From Chitinimonas arctica (GTDB taxonomy: Bacteria > Pseudomonadota > Gammaproteobacteria > Burkholderiales > Chitinimonadaceae), in contig NZ_CP041730.1 of NCBI RefSeq assembly GCF_007431345.1, positions 3,162,001 to 3,226,000 of the forward strand: a stretch of 64,000 bases of DNA, given 5' to 3'. Position 1 is the first letter of the stretch. Every line of letters starts with the position of its first letter. Below are positions 34,864 through 43,869 of this stretch, in pieces. Under the pieces are notes generated by a model, which ran no database searches, was not told the origin of the DNA, and saw nothing but the letters and a program-made list of their open reading frames with translations. Made by a program: the position numbers and the translations under genes.

Positions 34864-35578
34864 GCGCGTGCTCCAATGGCGTGGCATTGTTCCGACGGTA
34901 GTGCCATTTCGCCGCGCCGCCGGCCTGGCTGGTCAGGCGCGCCAGTTCGGCCAAAAAGGCGGGGCGCGGCAACTCGCGGGCGCCGAAGCGTGCCAGGTGG
35001 GCCGTCCGCATCTGGCAATCGAGCATGCCGAAGCCTTGCGTTTGTAGCCAGCGCACCAGGTGGACGAAGGCCAGTTTGGACGCATCCGGCCGATTGGCGA
35101 ACATGGATTCGCCGTAGAACATGCCGCCTATCGCCACGCCATACAAGCCGCCCACCAGTTCGCCCTCCATCCAGCATTCCGCCGAGTGGGCCCAGCCCAG
35201 CTCATGCAAGCGACAATATGCTTCTATCACGTCGCGCACAATCCAGGTGCCGTCCTGGCCTGGCCGCGGGCATTGCGCGCAGGCTTCGATGACCGCGCGA
35301 AACGCGCTGTCGAAGCGGATTTCATAAGGTTTGTGGCGCAGGGTCTTGGCCAGCGATCGCGCTACCTTCAATTCGGCCGGGAACAGCACCATGCGCGGAT
35401 CGGGGCTCCACCACAGGATGGGTTCGCCCAGCGAGAACCAGGGGAAGATCCCCTGCCGATAGGCCAGCAGCAGCCGTGCCGGGCTGAGGTCGCCGCCCGC
35501 CGCCAGCAAGCCGTTGGGTTCGGCCAGCGCCGTCTCCAATGGTGGAAAGACGAGGGTATCGCCCAGCCAGGGGATCAT
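34844..35578 (-). CDS. aat: Leucyl/phenylalanyl-tRNA--protein transferase
   Basis: Aat adds Leu or Phe from tRNA to N-terminal Arg or Lys, making N-degrons for ClpAP. The 244-residue protein has the family core YRQGIFPWFS, ILWWSPDPRMVL, and AHSAECWMEGELVGGLYGV, followed by GGMFYGESMF and MLDCQM. Its ATG 35578 overlaps the fur stop by 4 bases and its 3' end overlaps bpt, which indicates tight translational coupling in fur-aat-bpt. Confidence 0.96.
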   Translation of the reverse strand: MIPWLGDTLVFPPLETALAEPNGLLAAGGDLSPARLLLAYRQGIFPWFSLGEPILWWSPDPRMVLFPAELKVARSLAKTLRHKPYEIRFDSAFRAVIEACAQCPRPGQDGTWIVRDVIEAYCRLHELGWAHSAECWMEGELVGGLYGVAIGGMFYGESMFANRPDASKLAFVHLVRWLQTQGFGMLDCQMRTAHLARFGARELPRPAFLAELARLTSQAGGAAKWHYRRNNATPLEHAHEPSQR

Positions 35579-36015
35579 CGCGTTTTGAATTTACCGGCCA
35601 GTCGGCTCTGGCAATCCGAGCAGACGCCATACAGATACATGGCGTGGTCCTGGATCAGGAAGCCATGCTCGGCGGCGATGGCGTCCTGCCGCTTCTCGAT
35701 TTCGATATCGTAGAACTCTTCGACCTTGCCGCATTTCACGCAGACCAGATGGTCGTGGTGGCCGCCCTGGTTGAGTTCGAAGACCGCCTTGCCCGATTCG
35801 AAGTGGTGCCGGACCAACAGGCCGGCCTGCTCGAACTGGGTCAGCACCCGATAGACCGTGGCCAGGCCGACATCGTCCTGTTCGTCCAGCAGCAGGCGAT
35901 AGACTTCTTCCGCGCTGAGGTGGCGTTGTTCACTGGTTTCAAACAGATTGAGAATCTTAAGGCGCGGCCCTGTGGCTTTCAGTCCGGCATCCTTGAGGTC
36001 GCTTGCTTTACTCAT
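35575..36015 (-). CDS. fur: Ferric uptake regulator
   Basis: A 146-residue Fur repressor, the typical length. The N-terminal winged helix includes KATGPRLKILNLFE and LATVYRVLTQFEQAGL. The metal-binding region has GHHDHLVCVKCGKVEEF and a C-terminal CSDC pair. With Fe(II) bound it blocks iron-uptake and storage-related promoters. ATG 36015 is chosen because upstream in-frame residues are atypical. A likely target, the imelysin operon, is 2.4 kb downstream on the same strand. It is divergent from bamE across 187 bases, where I saw no clear Fur box. Confidence 0.97.
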   Translation of the reverse strand: MSKASDLKDAGLKATGPRLKILNLFETSEQRHLSAEEVYRLLLDEQDDVGLATVYRVLTQFEQAGLLVRHHFESGKAVFELNQGGHHDHLVCVKCGKVEEFYDIEIEKRQDAIAAEHGFLIQDHAMYLYGVCSDCQSRLAGKFKTR

Positions 36016-36202
36016 GTTCGCGTCCACATTTGAATTGAGTTGGATGAATTCCGCAGCTTGGGCGATGGCATGGCAGCGCCGGGCCGACGGATAGAATAAA
36101 TGGGCTATGATACGGCACTTCCGCACGGCTAGCCTGTCACGGATTCATGACTATAGAACCTCTCTCCGCCCATATCTTCTCCTTCCTGCCCTCGTGCCCT
36201 CC

Positions 36203-36595
36203 ATGCGTACACTGCTGATCGCCATTCTGCTTGCCGGCTTGCCTGCCTGCAGCTACCTCACTCCCTACAAGCTGGATATTCCGCAGGGCAATGCCGTGAC
36301 GGCCGACCAGGTAGCCAAGCTCAAGCTCGGCATGACCCGTGCCCAGGTCCGTTTCGTACTGGGCACGCCCTTGCTGGTCGATGCTTTCCACCCCAATCGC
36401 TGGGACTATCTCTATTACGAGAGCAAAGGCGGCAAATTGGAGCACAACAAGCGCTACAACGTGCTGTTCGACGGTGACCGCGTGATCGGCATGGGTGGTG
36501 AAACCCTGCCGGCCAAGGCCGATGTGGCCACCAAGGCGCCGGACGATCCCCGTGCGGCGGCGAAGGCGGCCAACCCGGCGGAAGCCGGCCAATGA
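36203..36595 (+). CDS. bamE: Outer membrane assembly lipoprotein BamE
   Basis: A 130-residue lipoprotein (SmpA/OmlA family), part of the BAM complex that inserts beta-barrel proteins into the outer membrane. ATG 36203 gives MRTLLIAILLAGLPACSYLTPYK with the lipobox Cys. Family landmarks are the YKLDIPQGN segment and the KLKLGMTRAQVRFVLGTPLL and NRWDYLYY segments. The last bases overlap dapB by 4 (ATGA). TATGAT at 36106-36111 is a possible -10 element. Confidence 0.96.
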   Translation: MRTLLIAILLAGLPACSYLTPYKLDIPQGNAVTADQVAKLKLGMTRAQVRFVLGTPLLVDAFHPNRWDYLYYESKGGKLEHNKRYNVLFDGDRVIGMGGETLPAKADVATKAPDDPRAAAKAANPAEAGQ

Positions 36596-37401
36596 GCAAG
36601 TCGCTACGGGTAGCGATCGCCGGCGGATCCGGGCGCATGGGCCGGGTGCTGATCGAAGCGGTGCTGGCCCATGACGATTGCAGTTTGAGCGCCGTCCTGG
36701 GCCGAGCCGGTTCGGCCAGCCTGGGCCAGGATGCCGGACAGCCGTTCGGCCTGCACACCGGCGTGGTCGTGCGCAGCGATGTCGAAGCCGCCCTGCGCAA
36801 TGTCGATGTCCTGGTCGACTTTACCCGTCCGGAAGCCACGCTGGCCCATCTGGCCATCTGTCGGCAACTGGGCGTCAAGCTGGTCGTCGGCACCACCGGC
36901 TTCGATGAGGCGGGCAAAGCCGCCTTGAAGGAAGCCGGCGGCGAGATCGGCATCGTTTCGGCACCGAATATGAGCGTGGGGGTGAACCTGAGCTTCAAGC
37001 TGCTGGAAATCGCCGCCAAGGTACTGGCCACCGGCTACGACATCGAAATCGTCGAAGCGCACCATCGCCATAAGGTCGATGCGCCTTCCGGCACGGCGCT
37101 GCGCATGGGCGAAGTGGTGGCCGACGCGCTTGGCCGAGATCTGGCCAGTTGTGCCATCTACGGCCGCGAAGGCGTGACCGGCGCGCGCGATCCATCCAGC
37201 ATCGGCTTTGCCACGGTGCGGGGCGGCGATGTGGTCGGCGACCATACGGTAATGTTCATGGCCGACGGCGAGCGGGTGGAAATCAGCCACAAGGCCAGTT
37301 CGCGCGCCACTTTTGCCCAGGGCGCCCTGCGCGCCGCCTGCTGGCTGGCCGACCGGCCGGCCGGTTTGTACGATATGCAGGATGTGCTGGCGCTGCGATA
37401 G
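36592..37401 (+). CDS. dapB: 4-hydroxy-tetrahydrodipicolinate reductase
   Basis: DapB reduces 4-hydroxy-tetrahydrodipicolinate with NAD(P)H in the lysine and diaminopimelate pathway. The 269-residue protein begins with the dinucleotide motif AIAGGSGRMGR. It has the VGTTGF segment and the substrate-binding signature EIVEAHHRHKVDAPSGTA. It overlaps bamE by 4 bases. A perfect hairpin lies 24 bases after the stop. Confidence 0.97.
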   Translation: MSKSLRVAIAGGSGRMGRVLIEAVLAHDDCSLSAVLGRAGSASLGQDAGQPFGLHTGVVVRSDVEAALRNVDVLVDFTRPEATLAHLAICRQLGVKLVVGTTGFDEAGKAALKEAGGEIGIVSAPNMSVGVNLSFKLLEIAAKVLATGYDIEIVEAHHRHKVDAPSGTALRMGEVVADALGRDLASCAIYGREGVTGARDPSSIGFATVRGGDVVGDHTVMFMADGERVEISHKASSRATFAQGALRAACWLADRPAGLYDMQDVLALR

Positions 37402-37424
37402 CGCAAAAAAAACATGGTTTTCGT

Positions 37425-37448
37425 TCATTCCGGCAAGCGCCGGAATGA
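37425..37448. repeat. Perfect TCATTCCGGC hairpin after dapB
   Basis: TCATTCCGGC (37425-37434), loop AAGC, then GCCGGAATGA (37439-37448). There is an A run just before it (37405-37412) and no T run after it, so it would terminate transcription from the minus strand better than from dapB. It could also be a short REP-like unit; I saw no second copy in the window. Confidence 0.5.
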
Positions 37449-37630
37449 CAAACCGTGCGCCACCCTTAAGAATGACGATATCATATCAAGGCAAGCCTCT
37501 TGTTACCCAGCTAGACGGCTACGCTTCTGCTTTTCATCGGCAAGTTTAGAAAACGAGAAGATATCTGCGCCCCGTTTTGCTAGTCTCGAATGATTCCATT
37601 CCTAGATAGATCAAGCGGAGTTTGTGCAGC

Positions 37631-38110
37631 ATGACTTTTCATACCACCGATATCAGCGACCAGTATGGCGACCGCGTCCAGGTCGGCGACCCCGTGTTCC
37701 GGCATTTCGGCGCACGCCGGCGCTTTGCCGGACCCATCGCCACCCTCAAGGTATTCGAGGACAACAGCCTGGTGCGGGCGGAGCTGGAAACCGCCGGTCA
37801 GGGCCGGATCCTGGTGGTGGACGGCGGCGGTAGCATGCGTTGCGCACTGGTCGGCGGTCAGCTGGGCGAATTGGCGGTCCGCAACGGCTGGGCCGGCATC
37901 GTGGTATGGGGCTGCGTGCGTGACTCGGCCGAACTGGATGCGCAAGAAGTAGGTATACGCGCGCTGGCGACCCATCCGCGCAAAAGTGTCAAGAAGGGCG
38001 AGGGAAGCCGCGATATCCCGGTGCATTTCGCTGGATTAGGGTTTACCCCAGGCCACTGGCTGTATGTGGATGAGGACGGTATGGTGATCGCAGTTGAACC
38101 TGTGGCTTGA
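37631..38110 (+). CDS. rraA: RraA-family protein (RNase E inhibitor / HMG aldolase-like)
   Basis: A 159-residue RraA-like protein. E. coli RraA binds RNase E and limits RNA decay. Close relatives are divalent-metal 4-hydroxy-4-methyl-2-oxoglutarate aldolases, so the true activity is uncertain. Landmarks are the TTDISDQYGDRVQ start, RILVVDGGGSMRCALVGGQLGELA, and NGWAGIVVWGCVRDS. ATG 37631 is preferred over the codon at 37622. It stands alone between dapB and a lipoprotein gene. Confidence 0.9.
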   Translation: MTFHTTDISDQYGDRVQVGDPVFRHFGARRRFAGPIATLKVFEDNSLVRAELETAGQGRILVVDGGGSMRCALVGGQLGELAVRNGWAGIVVWGCVRDSAELDAQEVGIRALATHPRKSVKKGEGSRDIPVHFAGLGFTPGHWLYVDEDGMVIAVEPVA

Positions 38111-38247
38111 GAAAGGCACCGGCCAACCCGCATGACCGCAGCCCCGCCTTTGTCCAGGCAGGGTGCCGGGTATTCACACCCTCGGCGGCAACGCGATGGG
38201 TTCGGTGCACCCGCAAGGCCAGACTATTTACATATTGGAATCAGACC

Positions 38248-40896
38248 ATGCGTCGCTTATTCAGAATCTTCCTTACCCTCCTCGGCCTCGTCGCCGTGCT
38301 GGCCGCCTGCGGTGGCGGCGGCGGTGACAGCGATGGCGGGACCACGACCAATCCGACCCCGACGGTATCGCTGACGATTACCTCGCTGACGCCGACCTTG
38401 GCGGCGCCGGGTAGCTCCCTGAGCGTGACCGGTACCGGGTTCAACACGGTCACCGCGGTAAGGCTGGGCGGCGTGGCCGCCACGTTCACCGTCCATTCCG
38501 ACACCAGTCTGACCGTGATCGTCCCGGTCAGCGCGGTAACCGGCGGTTTGCAGTTGGCGTCCGGCAGCTCGACCGTGCAATCGTCCCAGCTGGTGGTCGT
38601 ACAGGTGCCCGCCGTGACGGCCATCACCCCGACCATCGTCAATGCGGGCGGCCGGATCACCGTCCAGGGCGTTTACCTGGACCAGGTCGCCAGCGTGCGC
38701 CTCGGTACGGTGACCCTGCCCATCGTCAGCAAATCCGCCGACCAGCTGGTGCTGGACGTGCCGGCCAACGCCTTCAGCGGCGCCCTGGTGCTGGTCGGCC
38801 AGAGCGGCGGCGAATGGACCAGTGTCATTTCGGTGGCCGTGGTGCAGGGGCTGTCGGTCAGTGCCATCAGTCCAGCCGCCGGTATTGTCGGCAGCACGGT
38901 GACCCTGAGCGGTAATGGCCTGGACCGGGTCAACCAGGTGTTCTTCGGTGCGGTGGCGGCGGTTCCCGCCAGCAAGCAGAACAATCAGTTGAGCGTCGTG
39001 GTGCCGGCCGGTGCGGTCCCCAGCGCCACCACGGCCGCGACCTTGCGACTGGTGACCGACACCGAGCAGTTGATTACCCCCCAGACTTTCCGGGTGGCGC
39101 CCCGTATCGCGGTGACCGGCATGACACCCAATTTCGGCCTGGCTGGCCAAGTGGTGACCGTCAGCGGTAGCGGTTTCAGCGAAGTGAAGAGTGCCAGCCT
39201 TGGCGGTGTCGCCGTCACCCTGGGCAGCCAGAGCGATACGCAGCTGCAGTTCACTGTGCCGGCCGGTGCGGTGAGCGGCGAAGTCCTGCTGGCAGCCGCT
39301 GCGCCCAAATCGCAGAACGATGTCAGCGCCGGCGCCTTCGTGGTGACCAGCGTGGCACCGGCTACCGTGGGACGGATCGATTTTGTGCAGACCTACTCGC
39401 AACAGGCCAATGCCACCTACCAGCGACTCTTGCCCGGCAAGCCGGCGGTGGTGCGCGCCTATGTGGTCGGCCAAAGCGGCGCCGCCAGCCCGGGTGTCAC
39501 CCTGGTGGTGAAAAACGGCAGTACGGTGGTGGCCAGCCTGCCCATGAGCGGTCCGTCGGTGCTGCCGTCCAGCCAGCTGCCTTATAGCCTGGCGCAGACA
39601 TTCAACGCCACCTTGACCGCCAGCCAGGTGGCCAGCGGCTTGAATGTGACCGTGCAATTGAGCCAAACGGCGACTGGCAGCTTGAGCGCCACGCCGTCAA
39701 TGGGAGCCTCGACCAACCTCAAGCTGGTGCTGGTGCCGCTGCAAGCCGGTCTTTCCACCGGTGTGCTGCCCAGCCTGGGCGCGGTGCGCCAAACCTTGCT
39801 GCGGACCATGCCCTTGGCCGACACGGCCGTGCAGATAACGACGCGCGGTACTTACCAGCTCACTTCGGTGAATGCGCCACCGCAGGGCAGCGCGGACTGG
39901 AACAGCATGCTGGACGAGCTGGAAACCCTGCGCAGCAACGAAGCGGACAACCGGCACTATTTCGGTTTCGTCCCCAACCCCAACTTGAATCGTTCGCAAA
40001 CGGTGGGTCTGGGATTCCAGAACGGCCCGGGTTTCAGCCGCTCGGACTCGGCCATCGGCCTGGACAGCACCTATGCCGGCTGGCAAGACACCTTCGTCCA
40101 CGAGATGGGGCATAACTTCACCCGTCCGCATGCGCCATGCGGCAACCCCGACGGCGTGGATGGCAGCTACCCCTACGCGAACGGCGCCCTCAGCGGCACG
40201 CCGCTGTATGACATCAATACCGGTGCCCTGAGCGACCCGGCCGGCCAGACCGATGTGATGGGCTACTGTGACGGCAGCTGGTTCTCCGACTATAACTACC
40301 GGGCCGTACAGACCTGGCTGGAAGGCAATGGTTATCCGCGCGTTGCCGGCGGTACGGTGGAAAGCGAGCTATTGCTGGTCAGCGGCTATATTGATGCGAA
40401 GGGCGTGCACTTCTCGCCCTTGCAGGCCCGGCGCGGTCAGCCGCAGCTGTACGCAGGCGGTAGCCATGTGCTGCGTTTGACCTTGGCGGACGGTTCGGTG
40501 CGCGAGCATAGCCTGCGTACCGTGCCGGTGCCCGATGGCCATTCGATCGCCTTCCGCCTGGCGATGCCTTATCCAGGCCCGCTGAGCCGGCTCGATATCG
40601 TGAAGGACGGCAAGCTGTTGCAACAGCCGGCCGCCAAGGTAGCGCAGCTGCAAGGTGCGGCCGGACCGGCCAAGGTGGATTGGCGCGAGGTGGGCGGCGA
40701 ACTGCTGCTGAGCTGGAATGCCACGGCCTATCCCCGCCTGTCGGTGACCCATGTCGGCAGCGAGCGCCAGGTGCTGGCGGCCGGACTGACCGGCGGTAGC
40801 GCCCGGCTGCCCATGGCCGGACTGCCGGCTGGCGGGAAGCTGGAATTCTCCCTGGGCCGCGCGCTGGATGCGCGGGTGCTGCAGGTAAAACGCTGA
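38248..40896 (+). CDS. TIG-domain lipoprotein with metzincin protease domain
   Basis: An 882-residue cell-surface protein. The signal ends in lipobox LAAC (Cys21) followed by a Gly run. About four IPT/TIG beta-sandwich domains fill residues 40-370, with recurring phrases such as ITSLTPTLAAPGSSLSVTGTGF and VSAISPAAGIVGSTVTLSG. A protease-like domain contains the zinc motif HEMGHNFTRPH (H618, E619, H622, H628), followed by a Met-turn-like DVMGYCDGSWFSDYNY. The usual Gly of the extended metzincin motif is Thr here. A beta-rich C-terminal tail follows. Substrate unknown. Confidence 0.83.
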   Translation: MRRLFRIFLTLLGLVAVLAACGGGGGDSDGGTTTNPTPTVSLTITSLTPTLAAPGSSLSVTGTGFNTVTAVRLGGVAATFTVHSDTSLTVIVPVSAVTGGLQLASGSSTVQSSQLVVVQVPAVTAITPTIVNAGGRITVQGVYLDQVASVRLGTVTLPIVSKSADQLVLDVPANAFSGALVLVGQSGGEWTSVISVAVVQGLSVSAISPAAGIVGSTVTLSGNGLDRVNQVFFGAVAAVPASKQNNQLSVVVPAGAVPSATTAATLRLVTDTEQLITPQTFRVAPRIAVTGMTPNFGLAGQVVTVSGSGFSEVKSASLGGVAVTLGSQSDTQLQFTVPAGAVSGEVLLAAAAPKSQNDVSAGAFVVTSVAPATVGRIDFVQTYSQQANATYQRLLPGKPAVVRAYVVGQSGAASPGVTLVVKNGSTVVASLPMSGPSVLPSSQLPYSLAQTFNATLTASQVASGLNVTVQLSQTATGSLSATPSMGASTNLKLVLVPLQAGLSTGVLPSLGAVRQTLLRTMPLADTAVQITTRGTYQLTSVNAPPQGSADWNSMLDELETLRSNEADNRHYFGFVPNPNLNRSQTVGLGFQNGPGFSRSDSAIGLDSTYAGWQDTFVHEMGHNFTRPHAPCGNPDGVDGSYPYANGALSGTPLYDINTGALSDPAGQTDVMGYCDGSWFSDYNYRAVQTWLEGNGYPRVAGGTVESELLLVSGYIDAKGVHFSPLQARRGQPQLYAGGSHVLRLTLADGSVREHSLRTVPVPDGHSIAFRLAMPYPGPLSRLDIVKDGKLLQQPAAKVAQLQGAAGPAKVDWREVGGELLLSWNATAYPRLSVTHVGSERQVLAAGLTGGSARLPMAGLPAGGKLEFSLGRALDARVLQVKR

Positions 40897-40907
40897 GGTC
40901 GGAATCC

Positions 40908-40937
40908 TCCCGGCACTGTCCCTAGGCAGTGCCGGGA
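40908..40937 (+). terminator. Hairpin after the metzincin lipoprotein gene
   Basis: TCCCGGCACTG (40908-40918) pairs perfectly with CAGTGCCGGGA (40927-40937) around the loop TCCCTAGG. No T run follows, so termination would be weak or Rho-assisted. It lies 12 bases after the stop codon. Confidence 0.5.
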
Positions 40938-40943
40938 TCTCGG

Positions 40944-40972
40944 GCCTCTCTCCCCGTACTGTTCAGAGAGGC
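40944..40972 (+). promoter_or_regulatory. Hairpin that covers a Shine-Dalgarno
   Basis: GCCTCTCT (40944-40951) is complementary to AGAGAGGC (40965-40972). The right arm is the only purine-rich ribosome-binding site before ATG 40981. Pairing would hide it and limit translation of the receiver-TPR gene. Confidence 0.45.
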
Positions 40973-40980
40973 ACCGATAG

Positions 40981-42621
40981 ATGTCGAATGCCACGCCCTC
41001 CGCCTTGATCGCCGATCCATCCAACACGGTGCGCCTCTCCTTGCGCGCCATTCTGCAGGGCTGCGATATCGGCCGTATCGATACCGCCTCCACCATCGCC
41101 GAAGCGCGCCGCAAGCTGATCGATTGCAAATACGACGTGGTGCTGTGCGAATACCATTTCGAAGGCGATGAATCCGGCCAGGATCTGCTGGAAGAGTTGC
41201 GGGAGAAAAAAACCCTGCCGCTTTCCACGCTCTTTATCATGGTGACCGGCGAGGCCGCCTATGCCCGTGTCGCTGGGGTAGCGGAAGAAACGCCGGACGA
41301 CTATATGCTCAAGCCGGTCCAGGCTGGCGAGTTGTCGGAGCGGCTCGAGAAGGCCTTCGCCCGCCGGCAGGCCTTGATGGAAATCTACGAGGCGCTGAAC
41401 GGCAAGCACTACACCAAGGCGCTGAAGGCCGCGCAACAGATGATGGCCTTGAAAACGCCCTATCTCGCCGACATCATCAAGCTGGCCGCCAATATCTTCT
41501 ACCGCTTGGGCCGCCTGGACGAATCGGCCGCCATGTACAAGCGCATCCTGGAAACCCGCAATCCCGCCTGGGCCAAGCTGGGCCTGGCGAGGGTGGCGCT
41601 GCGGCAGGGCGACAAGGCGACCGCCGAAACGGCCATGCTGGACATCATCAACCAGTACTACCGCTATTTGCCGGTATACAACCAACTGGTGGAGCTCTAT
41701 CTGTCGGAGGAACGTTTCGCCGATGCGCTCGATATCACCGAGCAGGCGATCAAGATCACGCCGAACAATCTCAAGCGCCTGCAAAAGGCCGGCCAGCTAG
41801 CCTATAGCCTGGGTGACGCGACCAAGGCCGCCGAGTATCTGGGGCGGGCGGTCAAGGTGAACGGCAAGGCGGTCGATCTGGACTATCGCAGCATCTTTCA
41901 CCTGGCTTTGATGCAGTTCGACGGCGGCCAGGCGCCCGATGCCGCCAGCCTGGTCAAACAGATCGCCGCCAAGCAGAAGAACGATATGCTGAGCGAGGAC
42001 GGCCGCCGCGGCGAGTGGTATGGCGACCTGGCACTGGCGACCGAATCCATTGCCCGGCGCGAGCCCCTGGCCGCCATCGATCTGTTGCGCAGCCTGGCCG
42101 GGCATTGGGATGCGCCGGATTTCAATTTCGAGTTCGCGCTCGACTATTTCACCGTGATCGACCGGCTCTATGCCGACGATATCGCCGGGACCCTGGTCGA
42201 ATGGCTGCAGTCGTTGGCCCTCCGCTTCAACACCGGCAGGCAGGCGGAGGAGCTCCTGATCCAGCCGCTGTCCAGGCGGGCCAGATTGGTGGAGGTGGTT
42301 GGCCAAGCCGGCGTGTTCGTCTCGGAGATCACCAATCAAGCCGCCAAACTGCTGGTGGATAACGATTTCCGCGCGGCCGCCGAGATCCTGATCCCGGAAG
42401 CCCAACGCACCCGCAACAACCGCCTGCTGGCCGCCGCCGCCAATGCCGCCGCCAAATGTTTTCAGTCCTTTCACGAACCGGCATTCAAACAGCAGGCGGA
42501 AACCTGTCTGGCCTTTATGGTGCCGGTGGATGAGCTGCTGACCCAGCGTCTACGTGCGCTATTGGCCGGTCCTGCCCCAGAGGCCGAAGCTCCCGAGGCC
42601 GAGGGGGACGAAGCGGACTGA
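40981..42621 (+). CDS. Receiver-TPR protein with degenerate receiver
   Basis: A 546-residue protein. Residues 1-125 form a CheY-like receiver: ALIADPS, YDVVLCEYHFEG, MVTGE and YMLKPVQ. The conserved Lys111 and Thr89 are present. The usual acceptor Asp is Glu57, and the acidic pair before it is D12-P13. Phosphorylation is therefore doubtful. The remainder is a long series of TPR-like helices (for example ALKAAQQMMAL, AAMYKRILETRNPAWAKLGLAR), suited to protein binding, with an acidic Glu/Pro tail. No output domain is seen. Related two-part proteins occur in other Gram-negatives; their role is unclear. Confidence 0.85.
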   Translation: MSNATPSALIADPSNTVRLSLRAILQGCDIGRIDTASTIAEARRKLIDCKYDVVLCEYHFEGDESGQDLLEELREKKTLPLSTLFIMVTGEAAYARVAGVAEETPDDYMLKPVQAGELSERLEKAFARRQALMEIYEALNGKHYTKALKAAQQMMALKTPYLADIIKLAANIFYRLGRLDESAAMYKRILETRNPAWAKLGLARVALRQGDKATAETAMLDIINQYYRYLPVYNQLVELYLSEERFADALDITEQAIKITPNNLKRLQKAGQLAYSLGDATKAAEYLGRAVKVNGKAVDLDYRSIFHLALMQFDGGQAPDAASLVKQIAAKQKNDMLSEDGRRGEWYGDLALATESIARREPLAAIDLLRSLAGHWDAPDFNFEFALDYFTVIDRLYADDIAGTLVEWLQSLALRFNTGRQAEELLIQPLSRRARLVEVVGQAGVFVSEITNQAAKLLVDNDFRAAAEILIPEAQRTRNNRLLAAAANAAAKCFQSFHEPAFKQQAETCLAFMVPVDELLTQRLRALLAGPAPEAEAPEAEGDEAD

Positions 42622-42629
42622 CTGCAGGG

Positions 42630-43817
42630 CTAGGCCACGCTCCCTGCCACCCAGCCCGACGCCCAAGCCCACTGGAAGTTGTATCCCCCCAGCCAGCCCG
42701 TGACATCGACCACCTCGCCGACGAAGAAGAGTCCAGGCACCTTGCGCGCCATCATGGTCTTGGACGACAAGGCATCGGTGTCCACGCCGCCCCGCGTCAC
42801 TTCCGCCTTCTTGTAGCCTTCGCTGCCGCTGGGTTTGACCCGCCAGTCGTGCAAATGCCCGCTGATCTGCGCCAGCTCCGCCGCGCTGTACTGCTTCATG
42901 GGCTTGATGGCGATATGCGCCGCACAAAAAGCCTGGGCGAAGCGTTTGGGCAGCCAATCGGCCAACACATTCGGCAACAGCATATCGGAGCGCTTGGCCT
43001 CTTCGAATAGCTGAGCGGCATCGCGACCGGGCAGCAGATCCAGTGCGATCTCCTGGCCGGGCGTCCAATATGAGGAGATCTGCAGGATGGCGGGTCCCGA
43101 TACGCCGCGATGGGTAAACAGCACATTCTCGCGGAAATGCGGACCGGCGCCCGCATGGGCATCGCAGTCGAGCGATACGCCGGCCAGCTCGCCATACAGG
43201 TCCTTCGGCTCGAAGGTGAGGGGCACCAGGCCGGCTGCCAGCGGTGTCAGCGGCAGGCCGAATTGCTTGGCCACCTCGTAGCCGAAGCCGGTGGCGCCGA
43301 TAGGCGGGATGGACAGCCCGCCGCTGGCGATGATCAGGCTCTGGCAACGCCAATGCTCGCGGCTGGTACGGACGATAAAACCACTGTCCAGCCGCTCGAT
43401 GCCTTCCACCGAGGTCGCCATGCGCCAGACCGTGCCGCCCTGGTCGCATTCCGCTTTCAGCATATCGATGATGTCCTGGGCGGATTCGTCGCAGAACAGC
43501 TGGCCCAGCTTCTTTTCATGCCAGGCAATGCCGTGGCGGTTCACCAGTTCGATAAAGTCGTGCTGGCTGTACTGCGCCAAGGCCGACTTGCAGTAGTGCG
43601 GATTACGCGACACGTAACGCTCGGCGGTGCAGTGCAGATTGGTGAAATTGCAGCGCCCGCCACCGGAAATCCGGATTTTCTCGGCCAATCGTTCGCTATG
43701 GTCGATCAGGGCCACCCCGCGCCCGCGTTGGCTTGCACTGGCGGCGGCCATCATGCCGGCCGCGCCCGCACCGATCACGATAACGTCTATGTCCTGCACT
43801 TTGTCTTGAACGGGCAT
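42630..43817 (-). CDS. HI0933/YhiN-family FAD-dependent oxidoreductase
   Basis: A 395-residue flavoprotein of the HI0933 (YhiN) family. It has the FAD-binding VIVIGAGAAGMMAA motif, the family signature RISGGGRCNFTN, the segment ATGGLS-type IIASGGLSIPPIGATG, and a C-terminal FFVGEVVDVTGWLGGYNFQWAW. The family is widespread and lacks a defined substrate; a role in modifying RNA or small molecules has been suggested. It is convergent with the receiver-TPR gene, with 8 bases between stops. Confidence 0.92.
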   Translation of the reverse strand: MPVQDKVQDIDVIVIGAGAAGMMAAASASQRGRGVALIDHSERLAEKIRISGGGRCNFTNLHCTAERYVSRNPHYCKSALAQYSQHDFIELVNRHGIAWHEKKLGQLFCDESAQDIIDMLKAECDQGGTVWRMATSVEGIERLDSGFIVRTSREHWRCQSLIIASGGLSIPPIGATGFGYEVAKQFGLPLTPLAAGLVPLTFEPKDLYGELAGVSLDCDAHAGAGPHFRENVLFTHRGVSGPAILQISSYWTPGQEIALDLLPGRDAAQLFEEAKRSDMLLPNVLADWLPKRFAQAFCAAHIAIKPMKQYSAAELAQISGHLHDWRVKPSGSEGYKKAEVTRGGVDTDALSSKTMMARKVPGLFFVGEVVDVTGWLGGYNFQWAWASGWVAGSVA

Positions 43818-43869
43818 CTAGTGTAATAACTCGAATTTGTCATATAGTGGCAACATTGCCTGGCAGCAC

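Noticed and set aside
36016..36202. Possible Fur autoregulatory box between fur and bamE
   Set aside because: I compared the AT-rich parts with the 19-base consensus and saw no convincing match.
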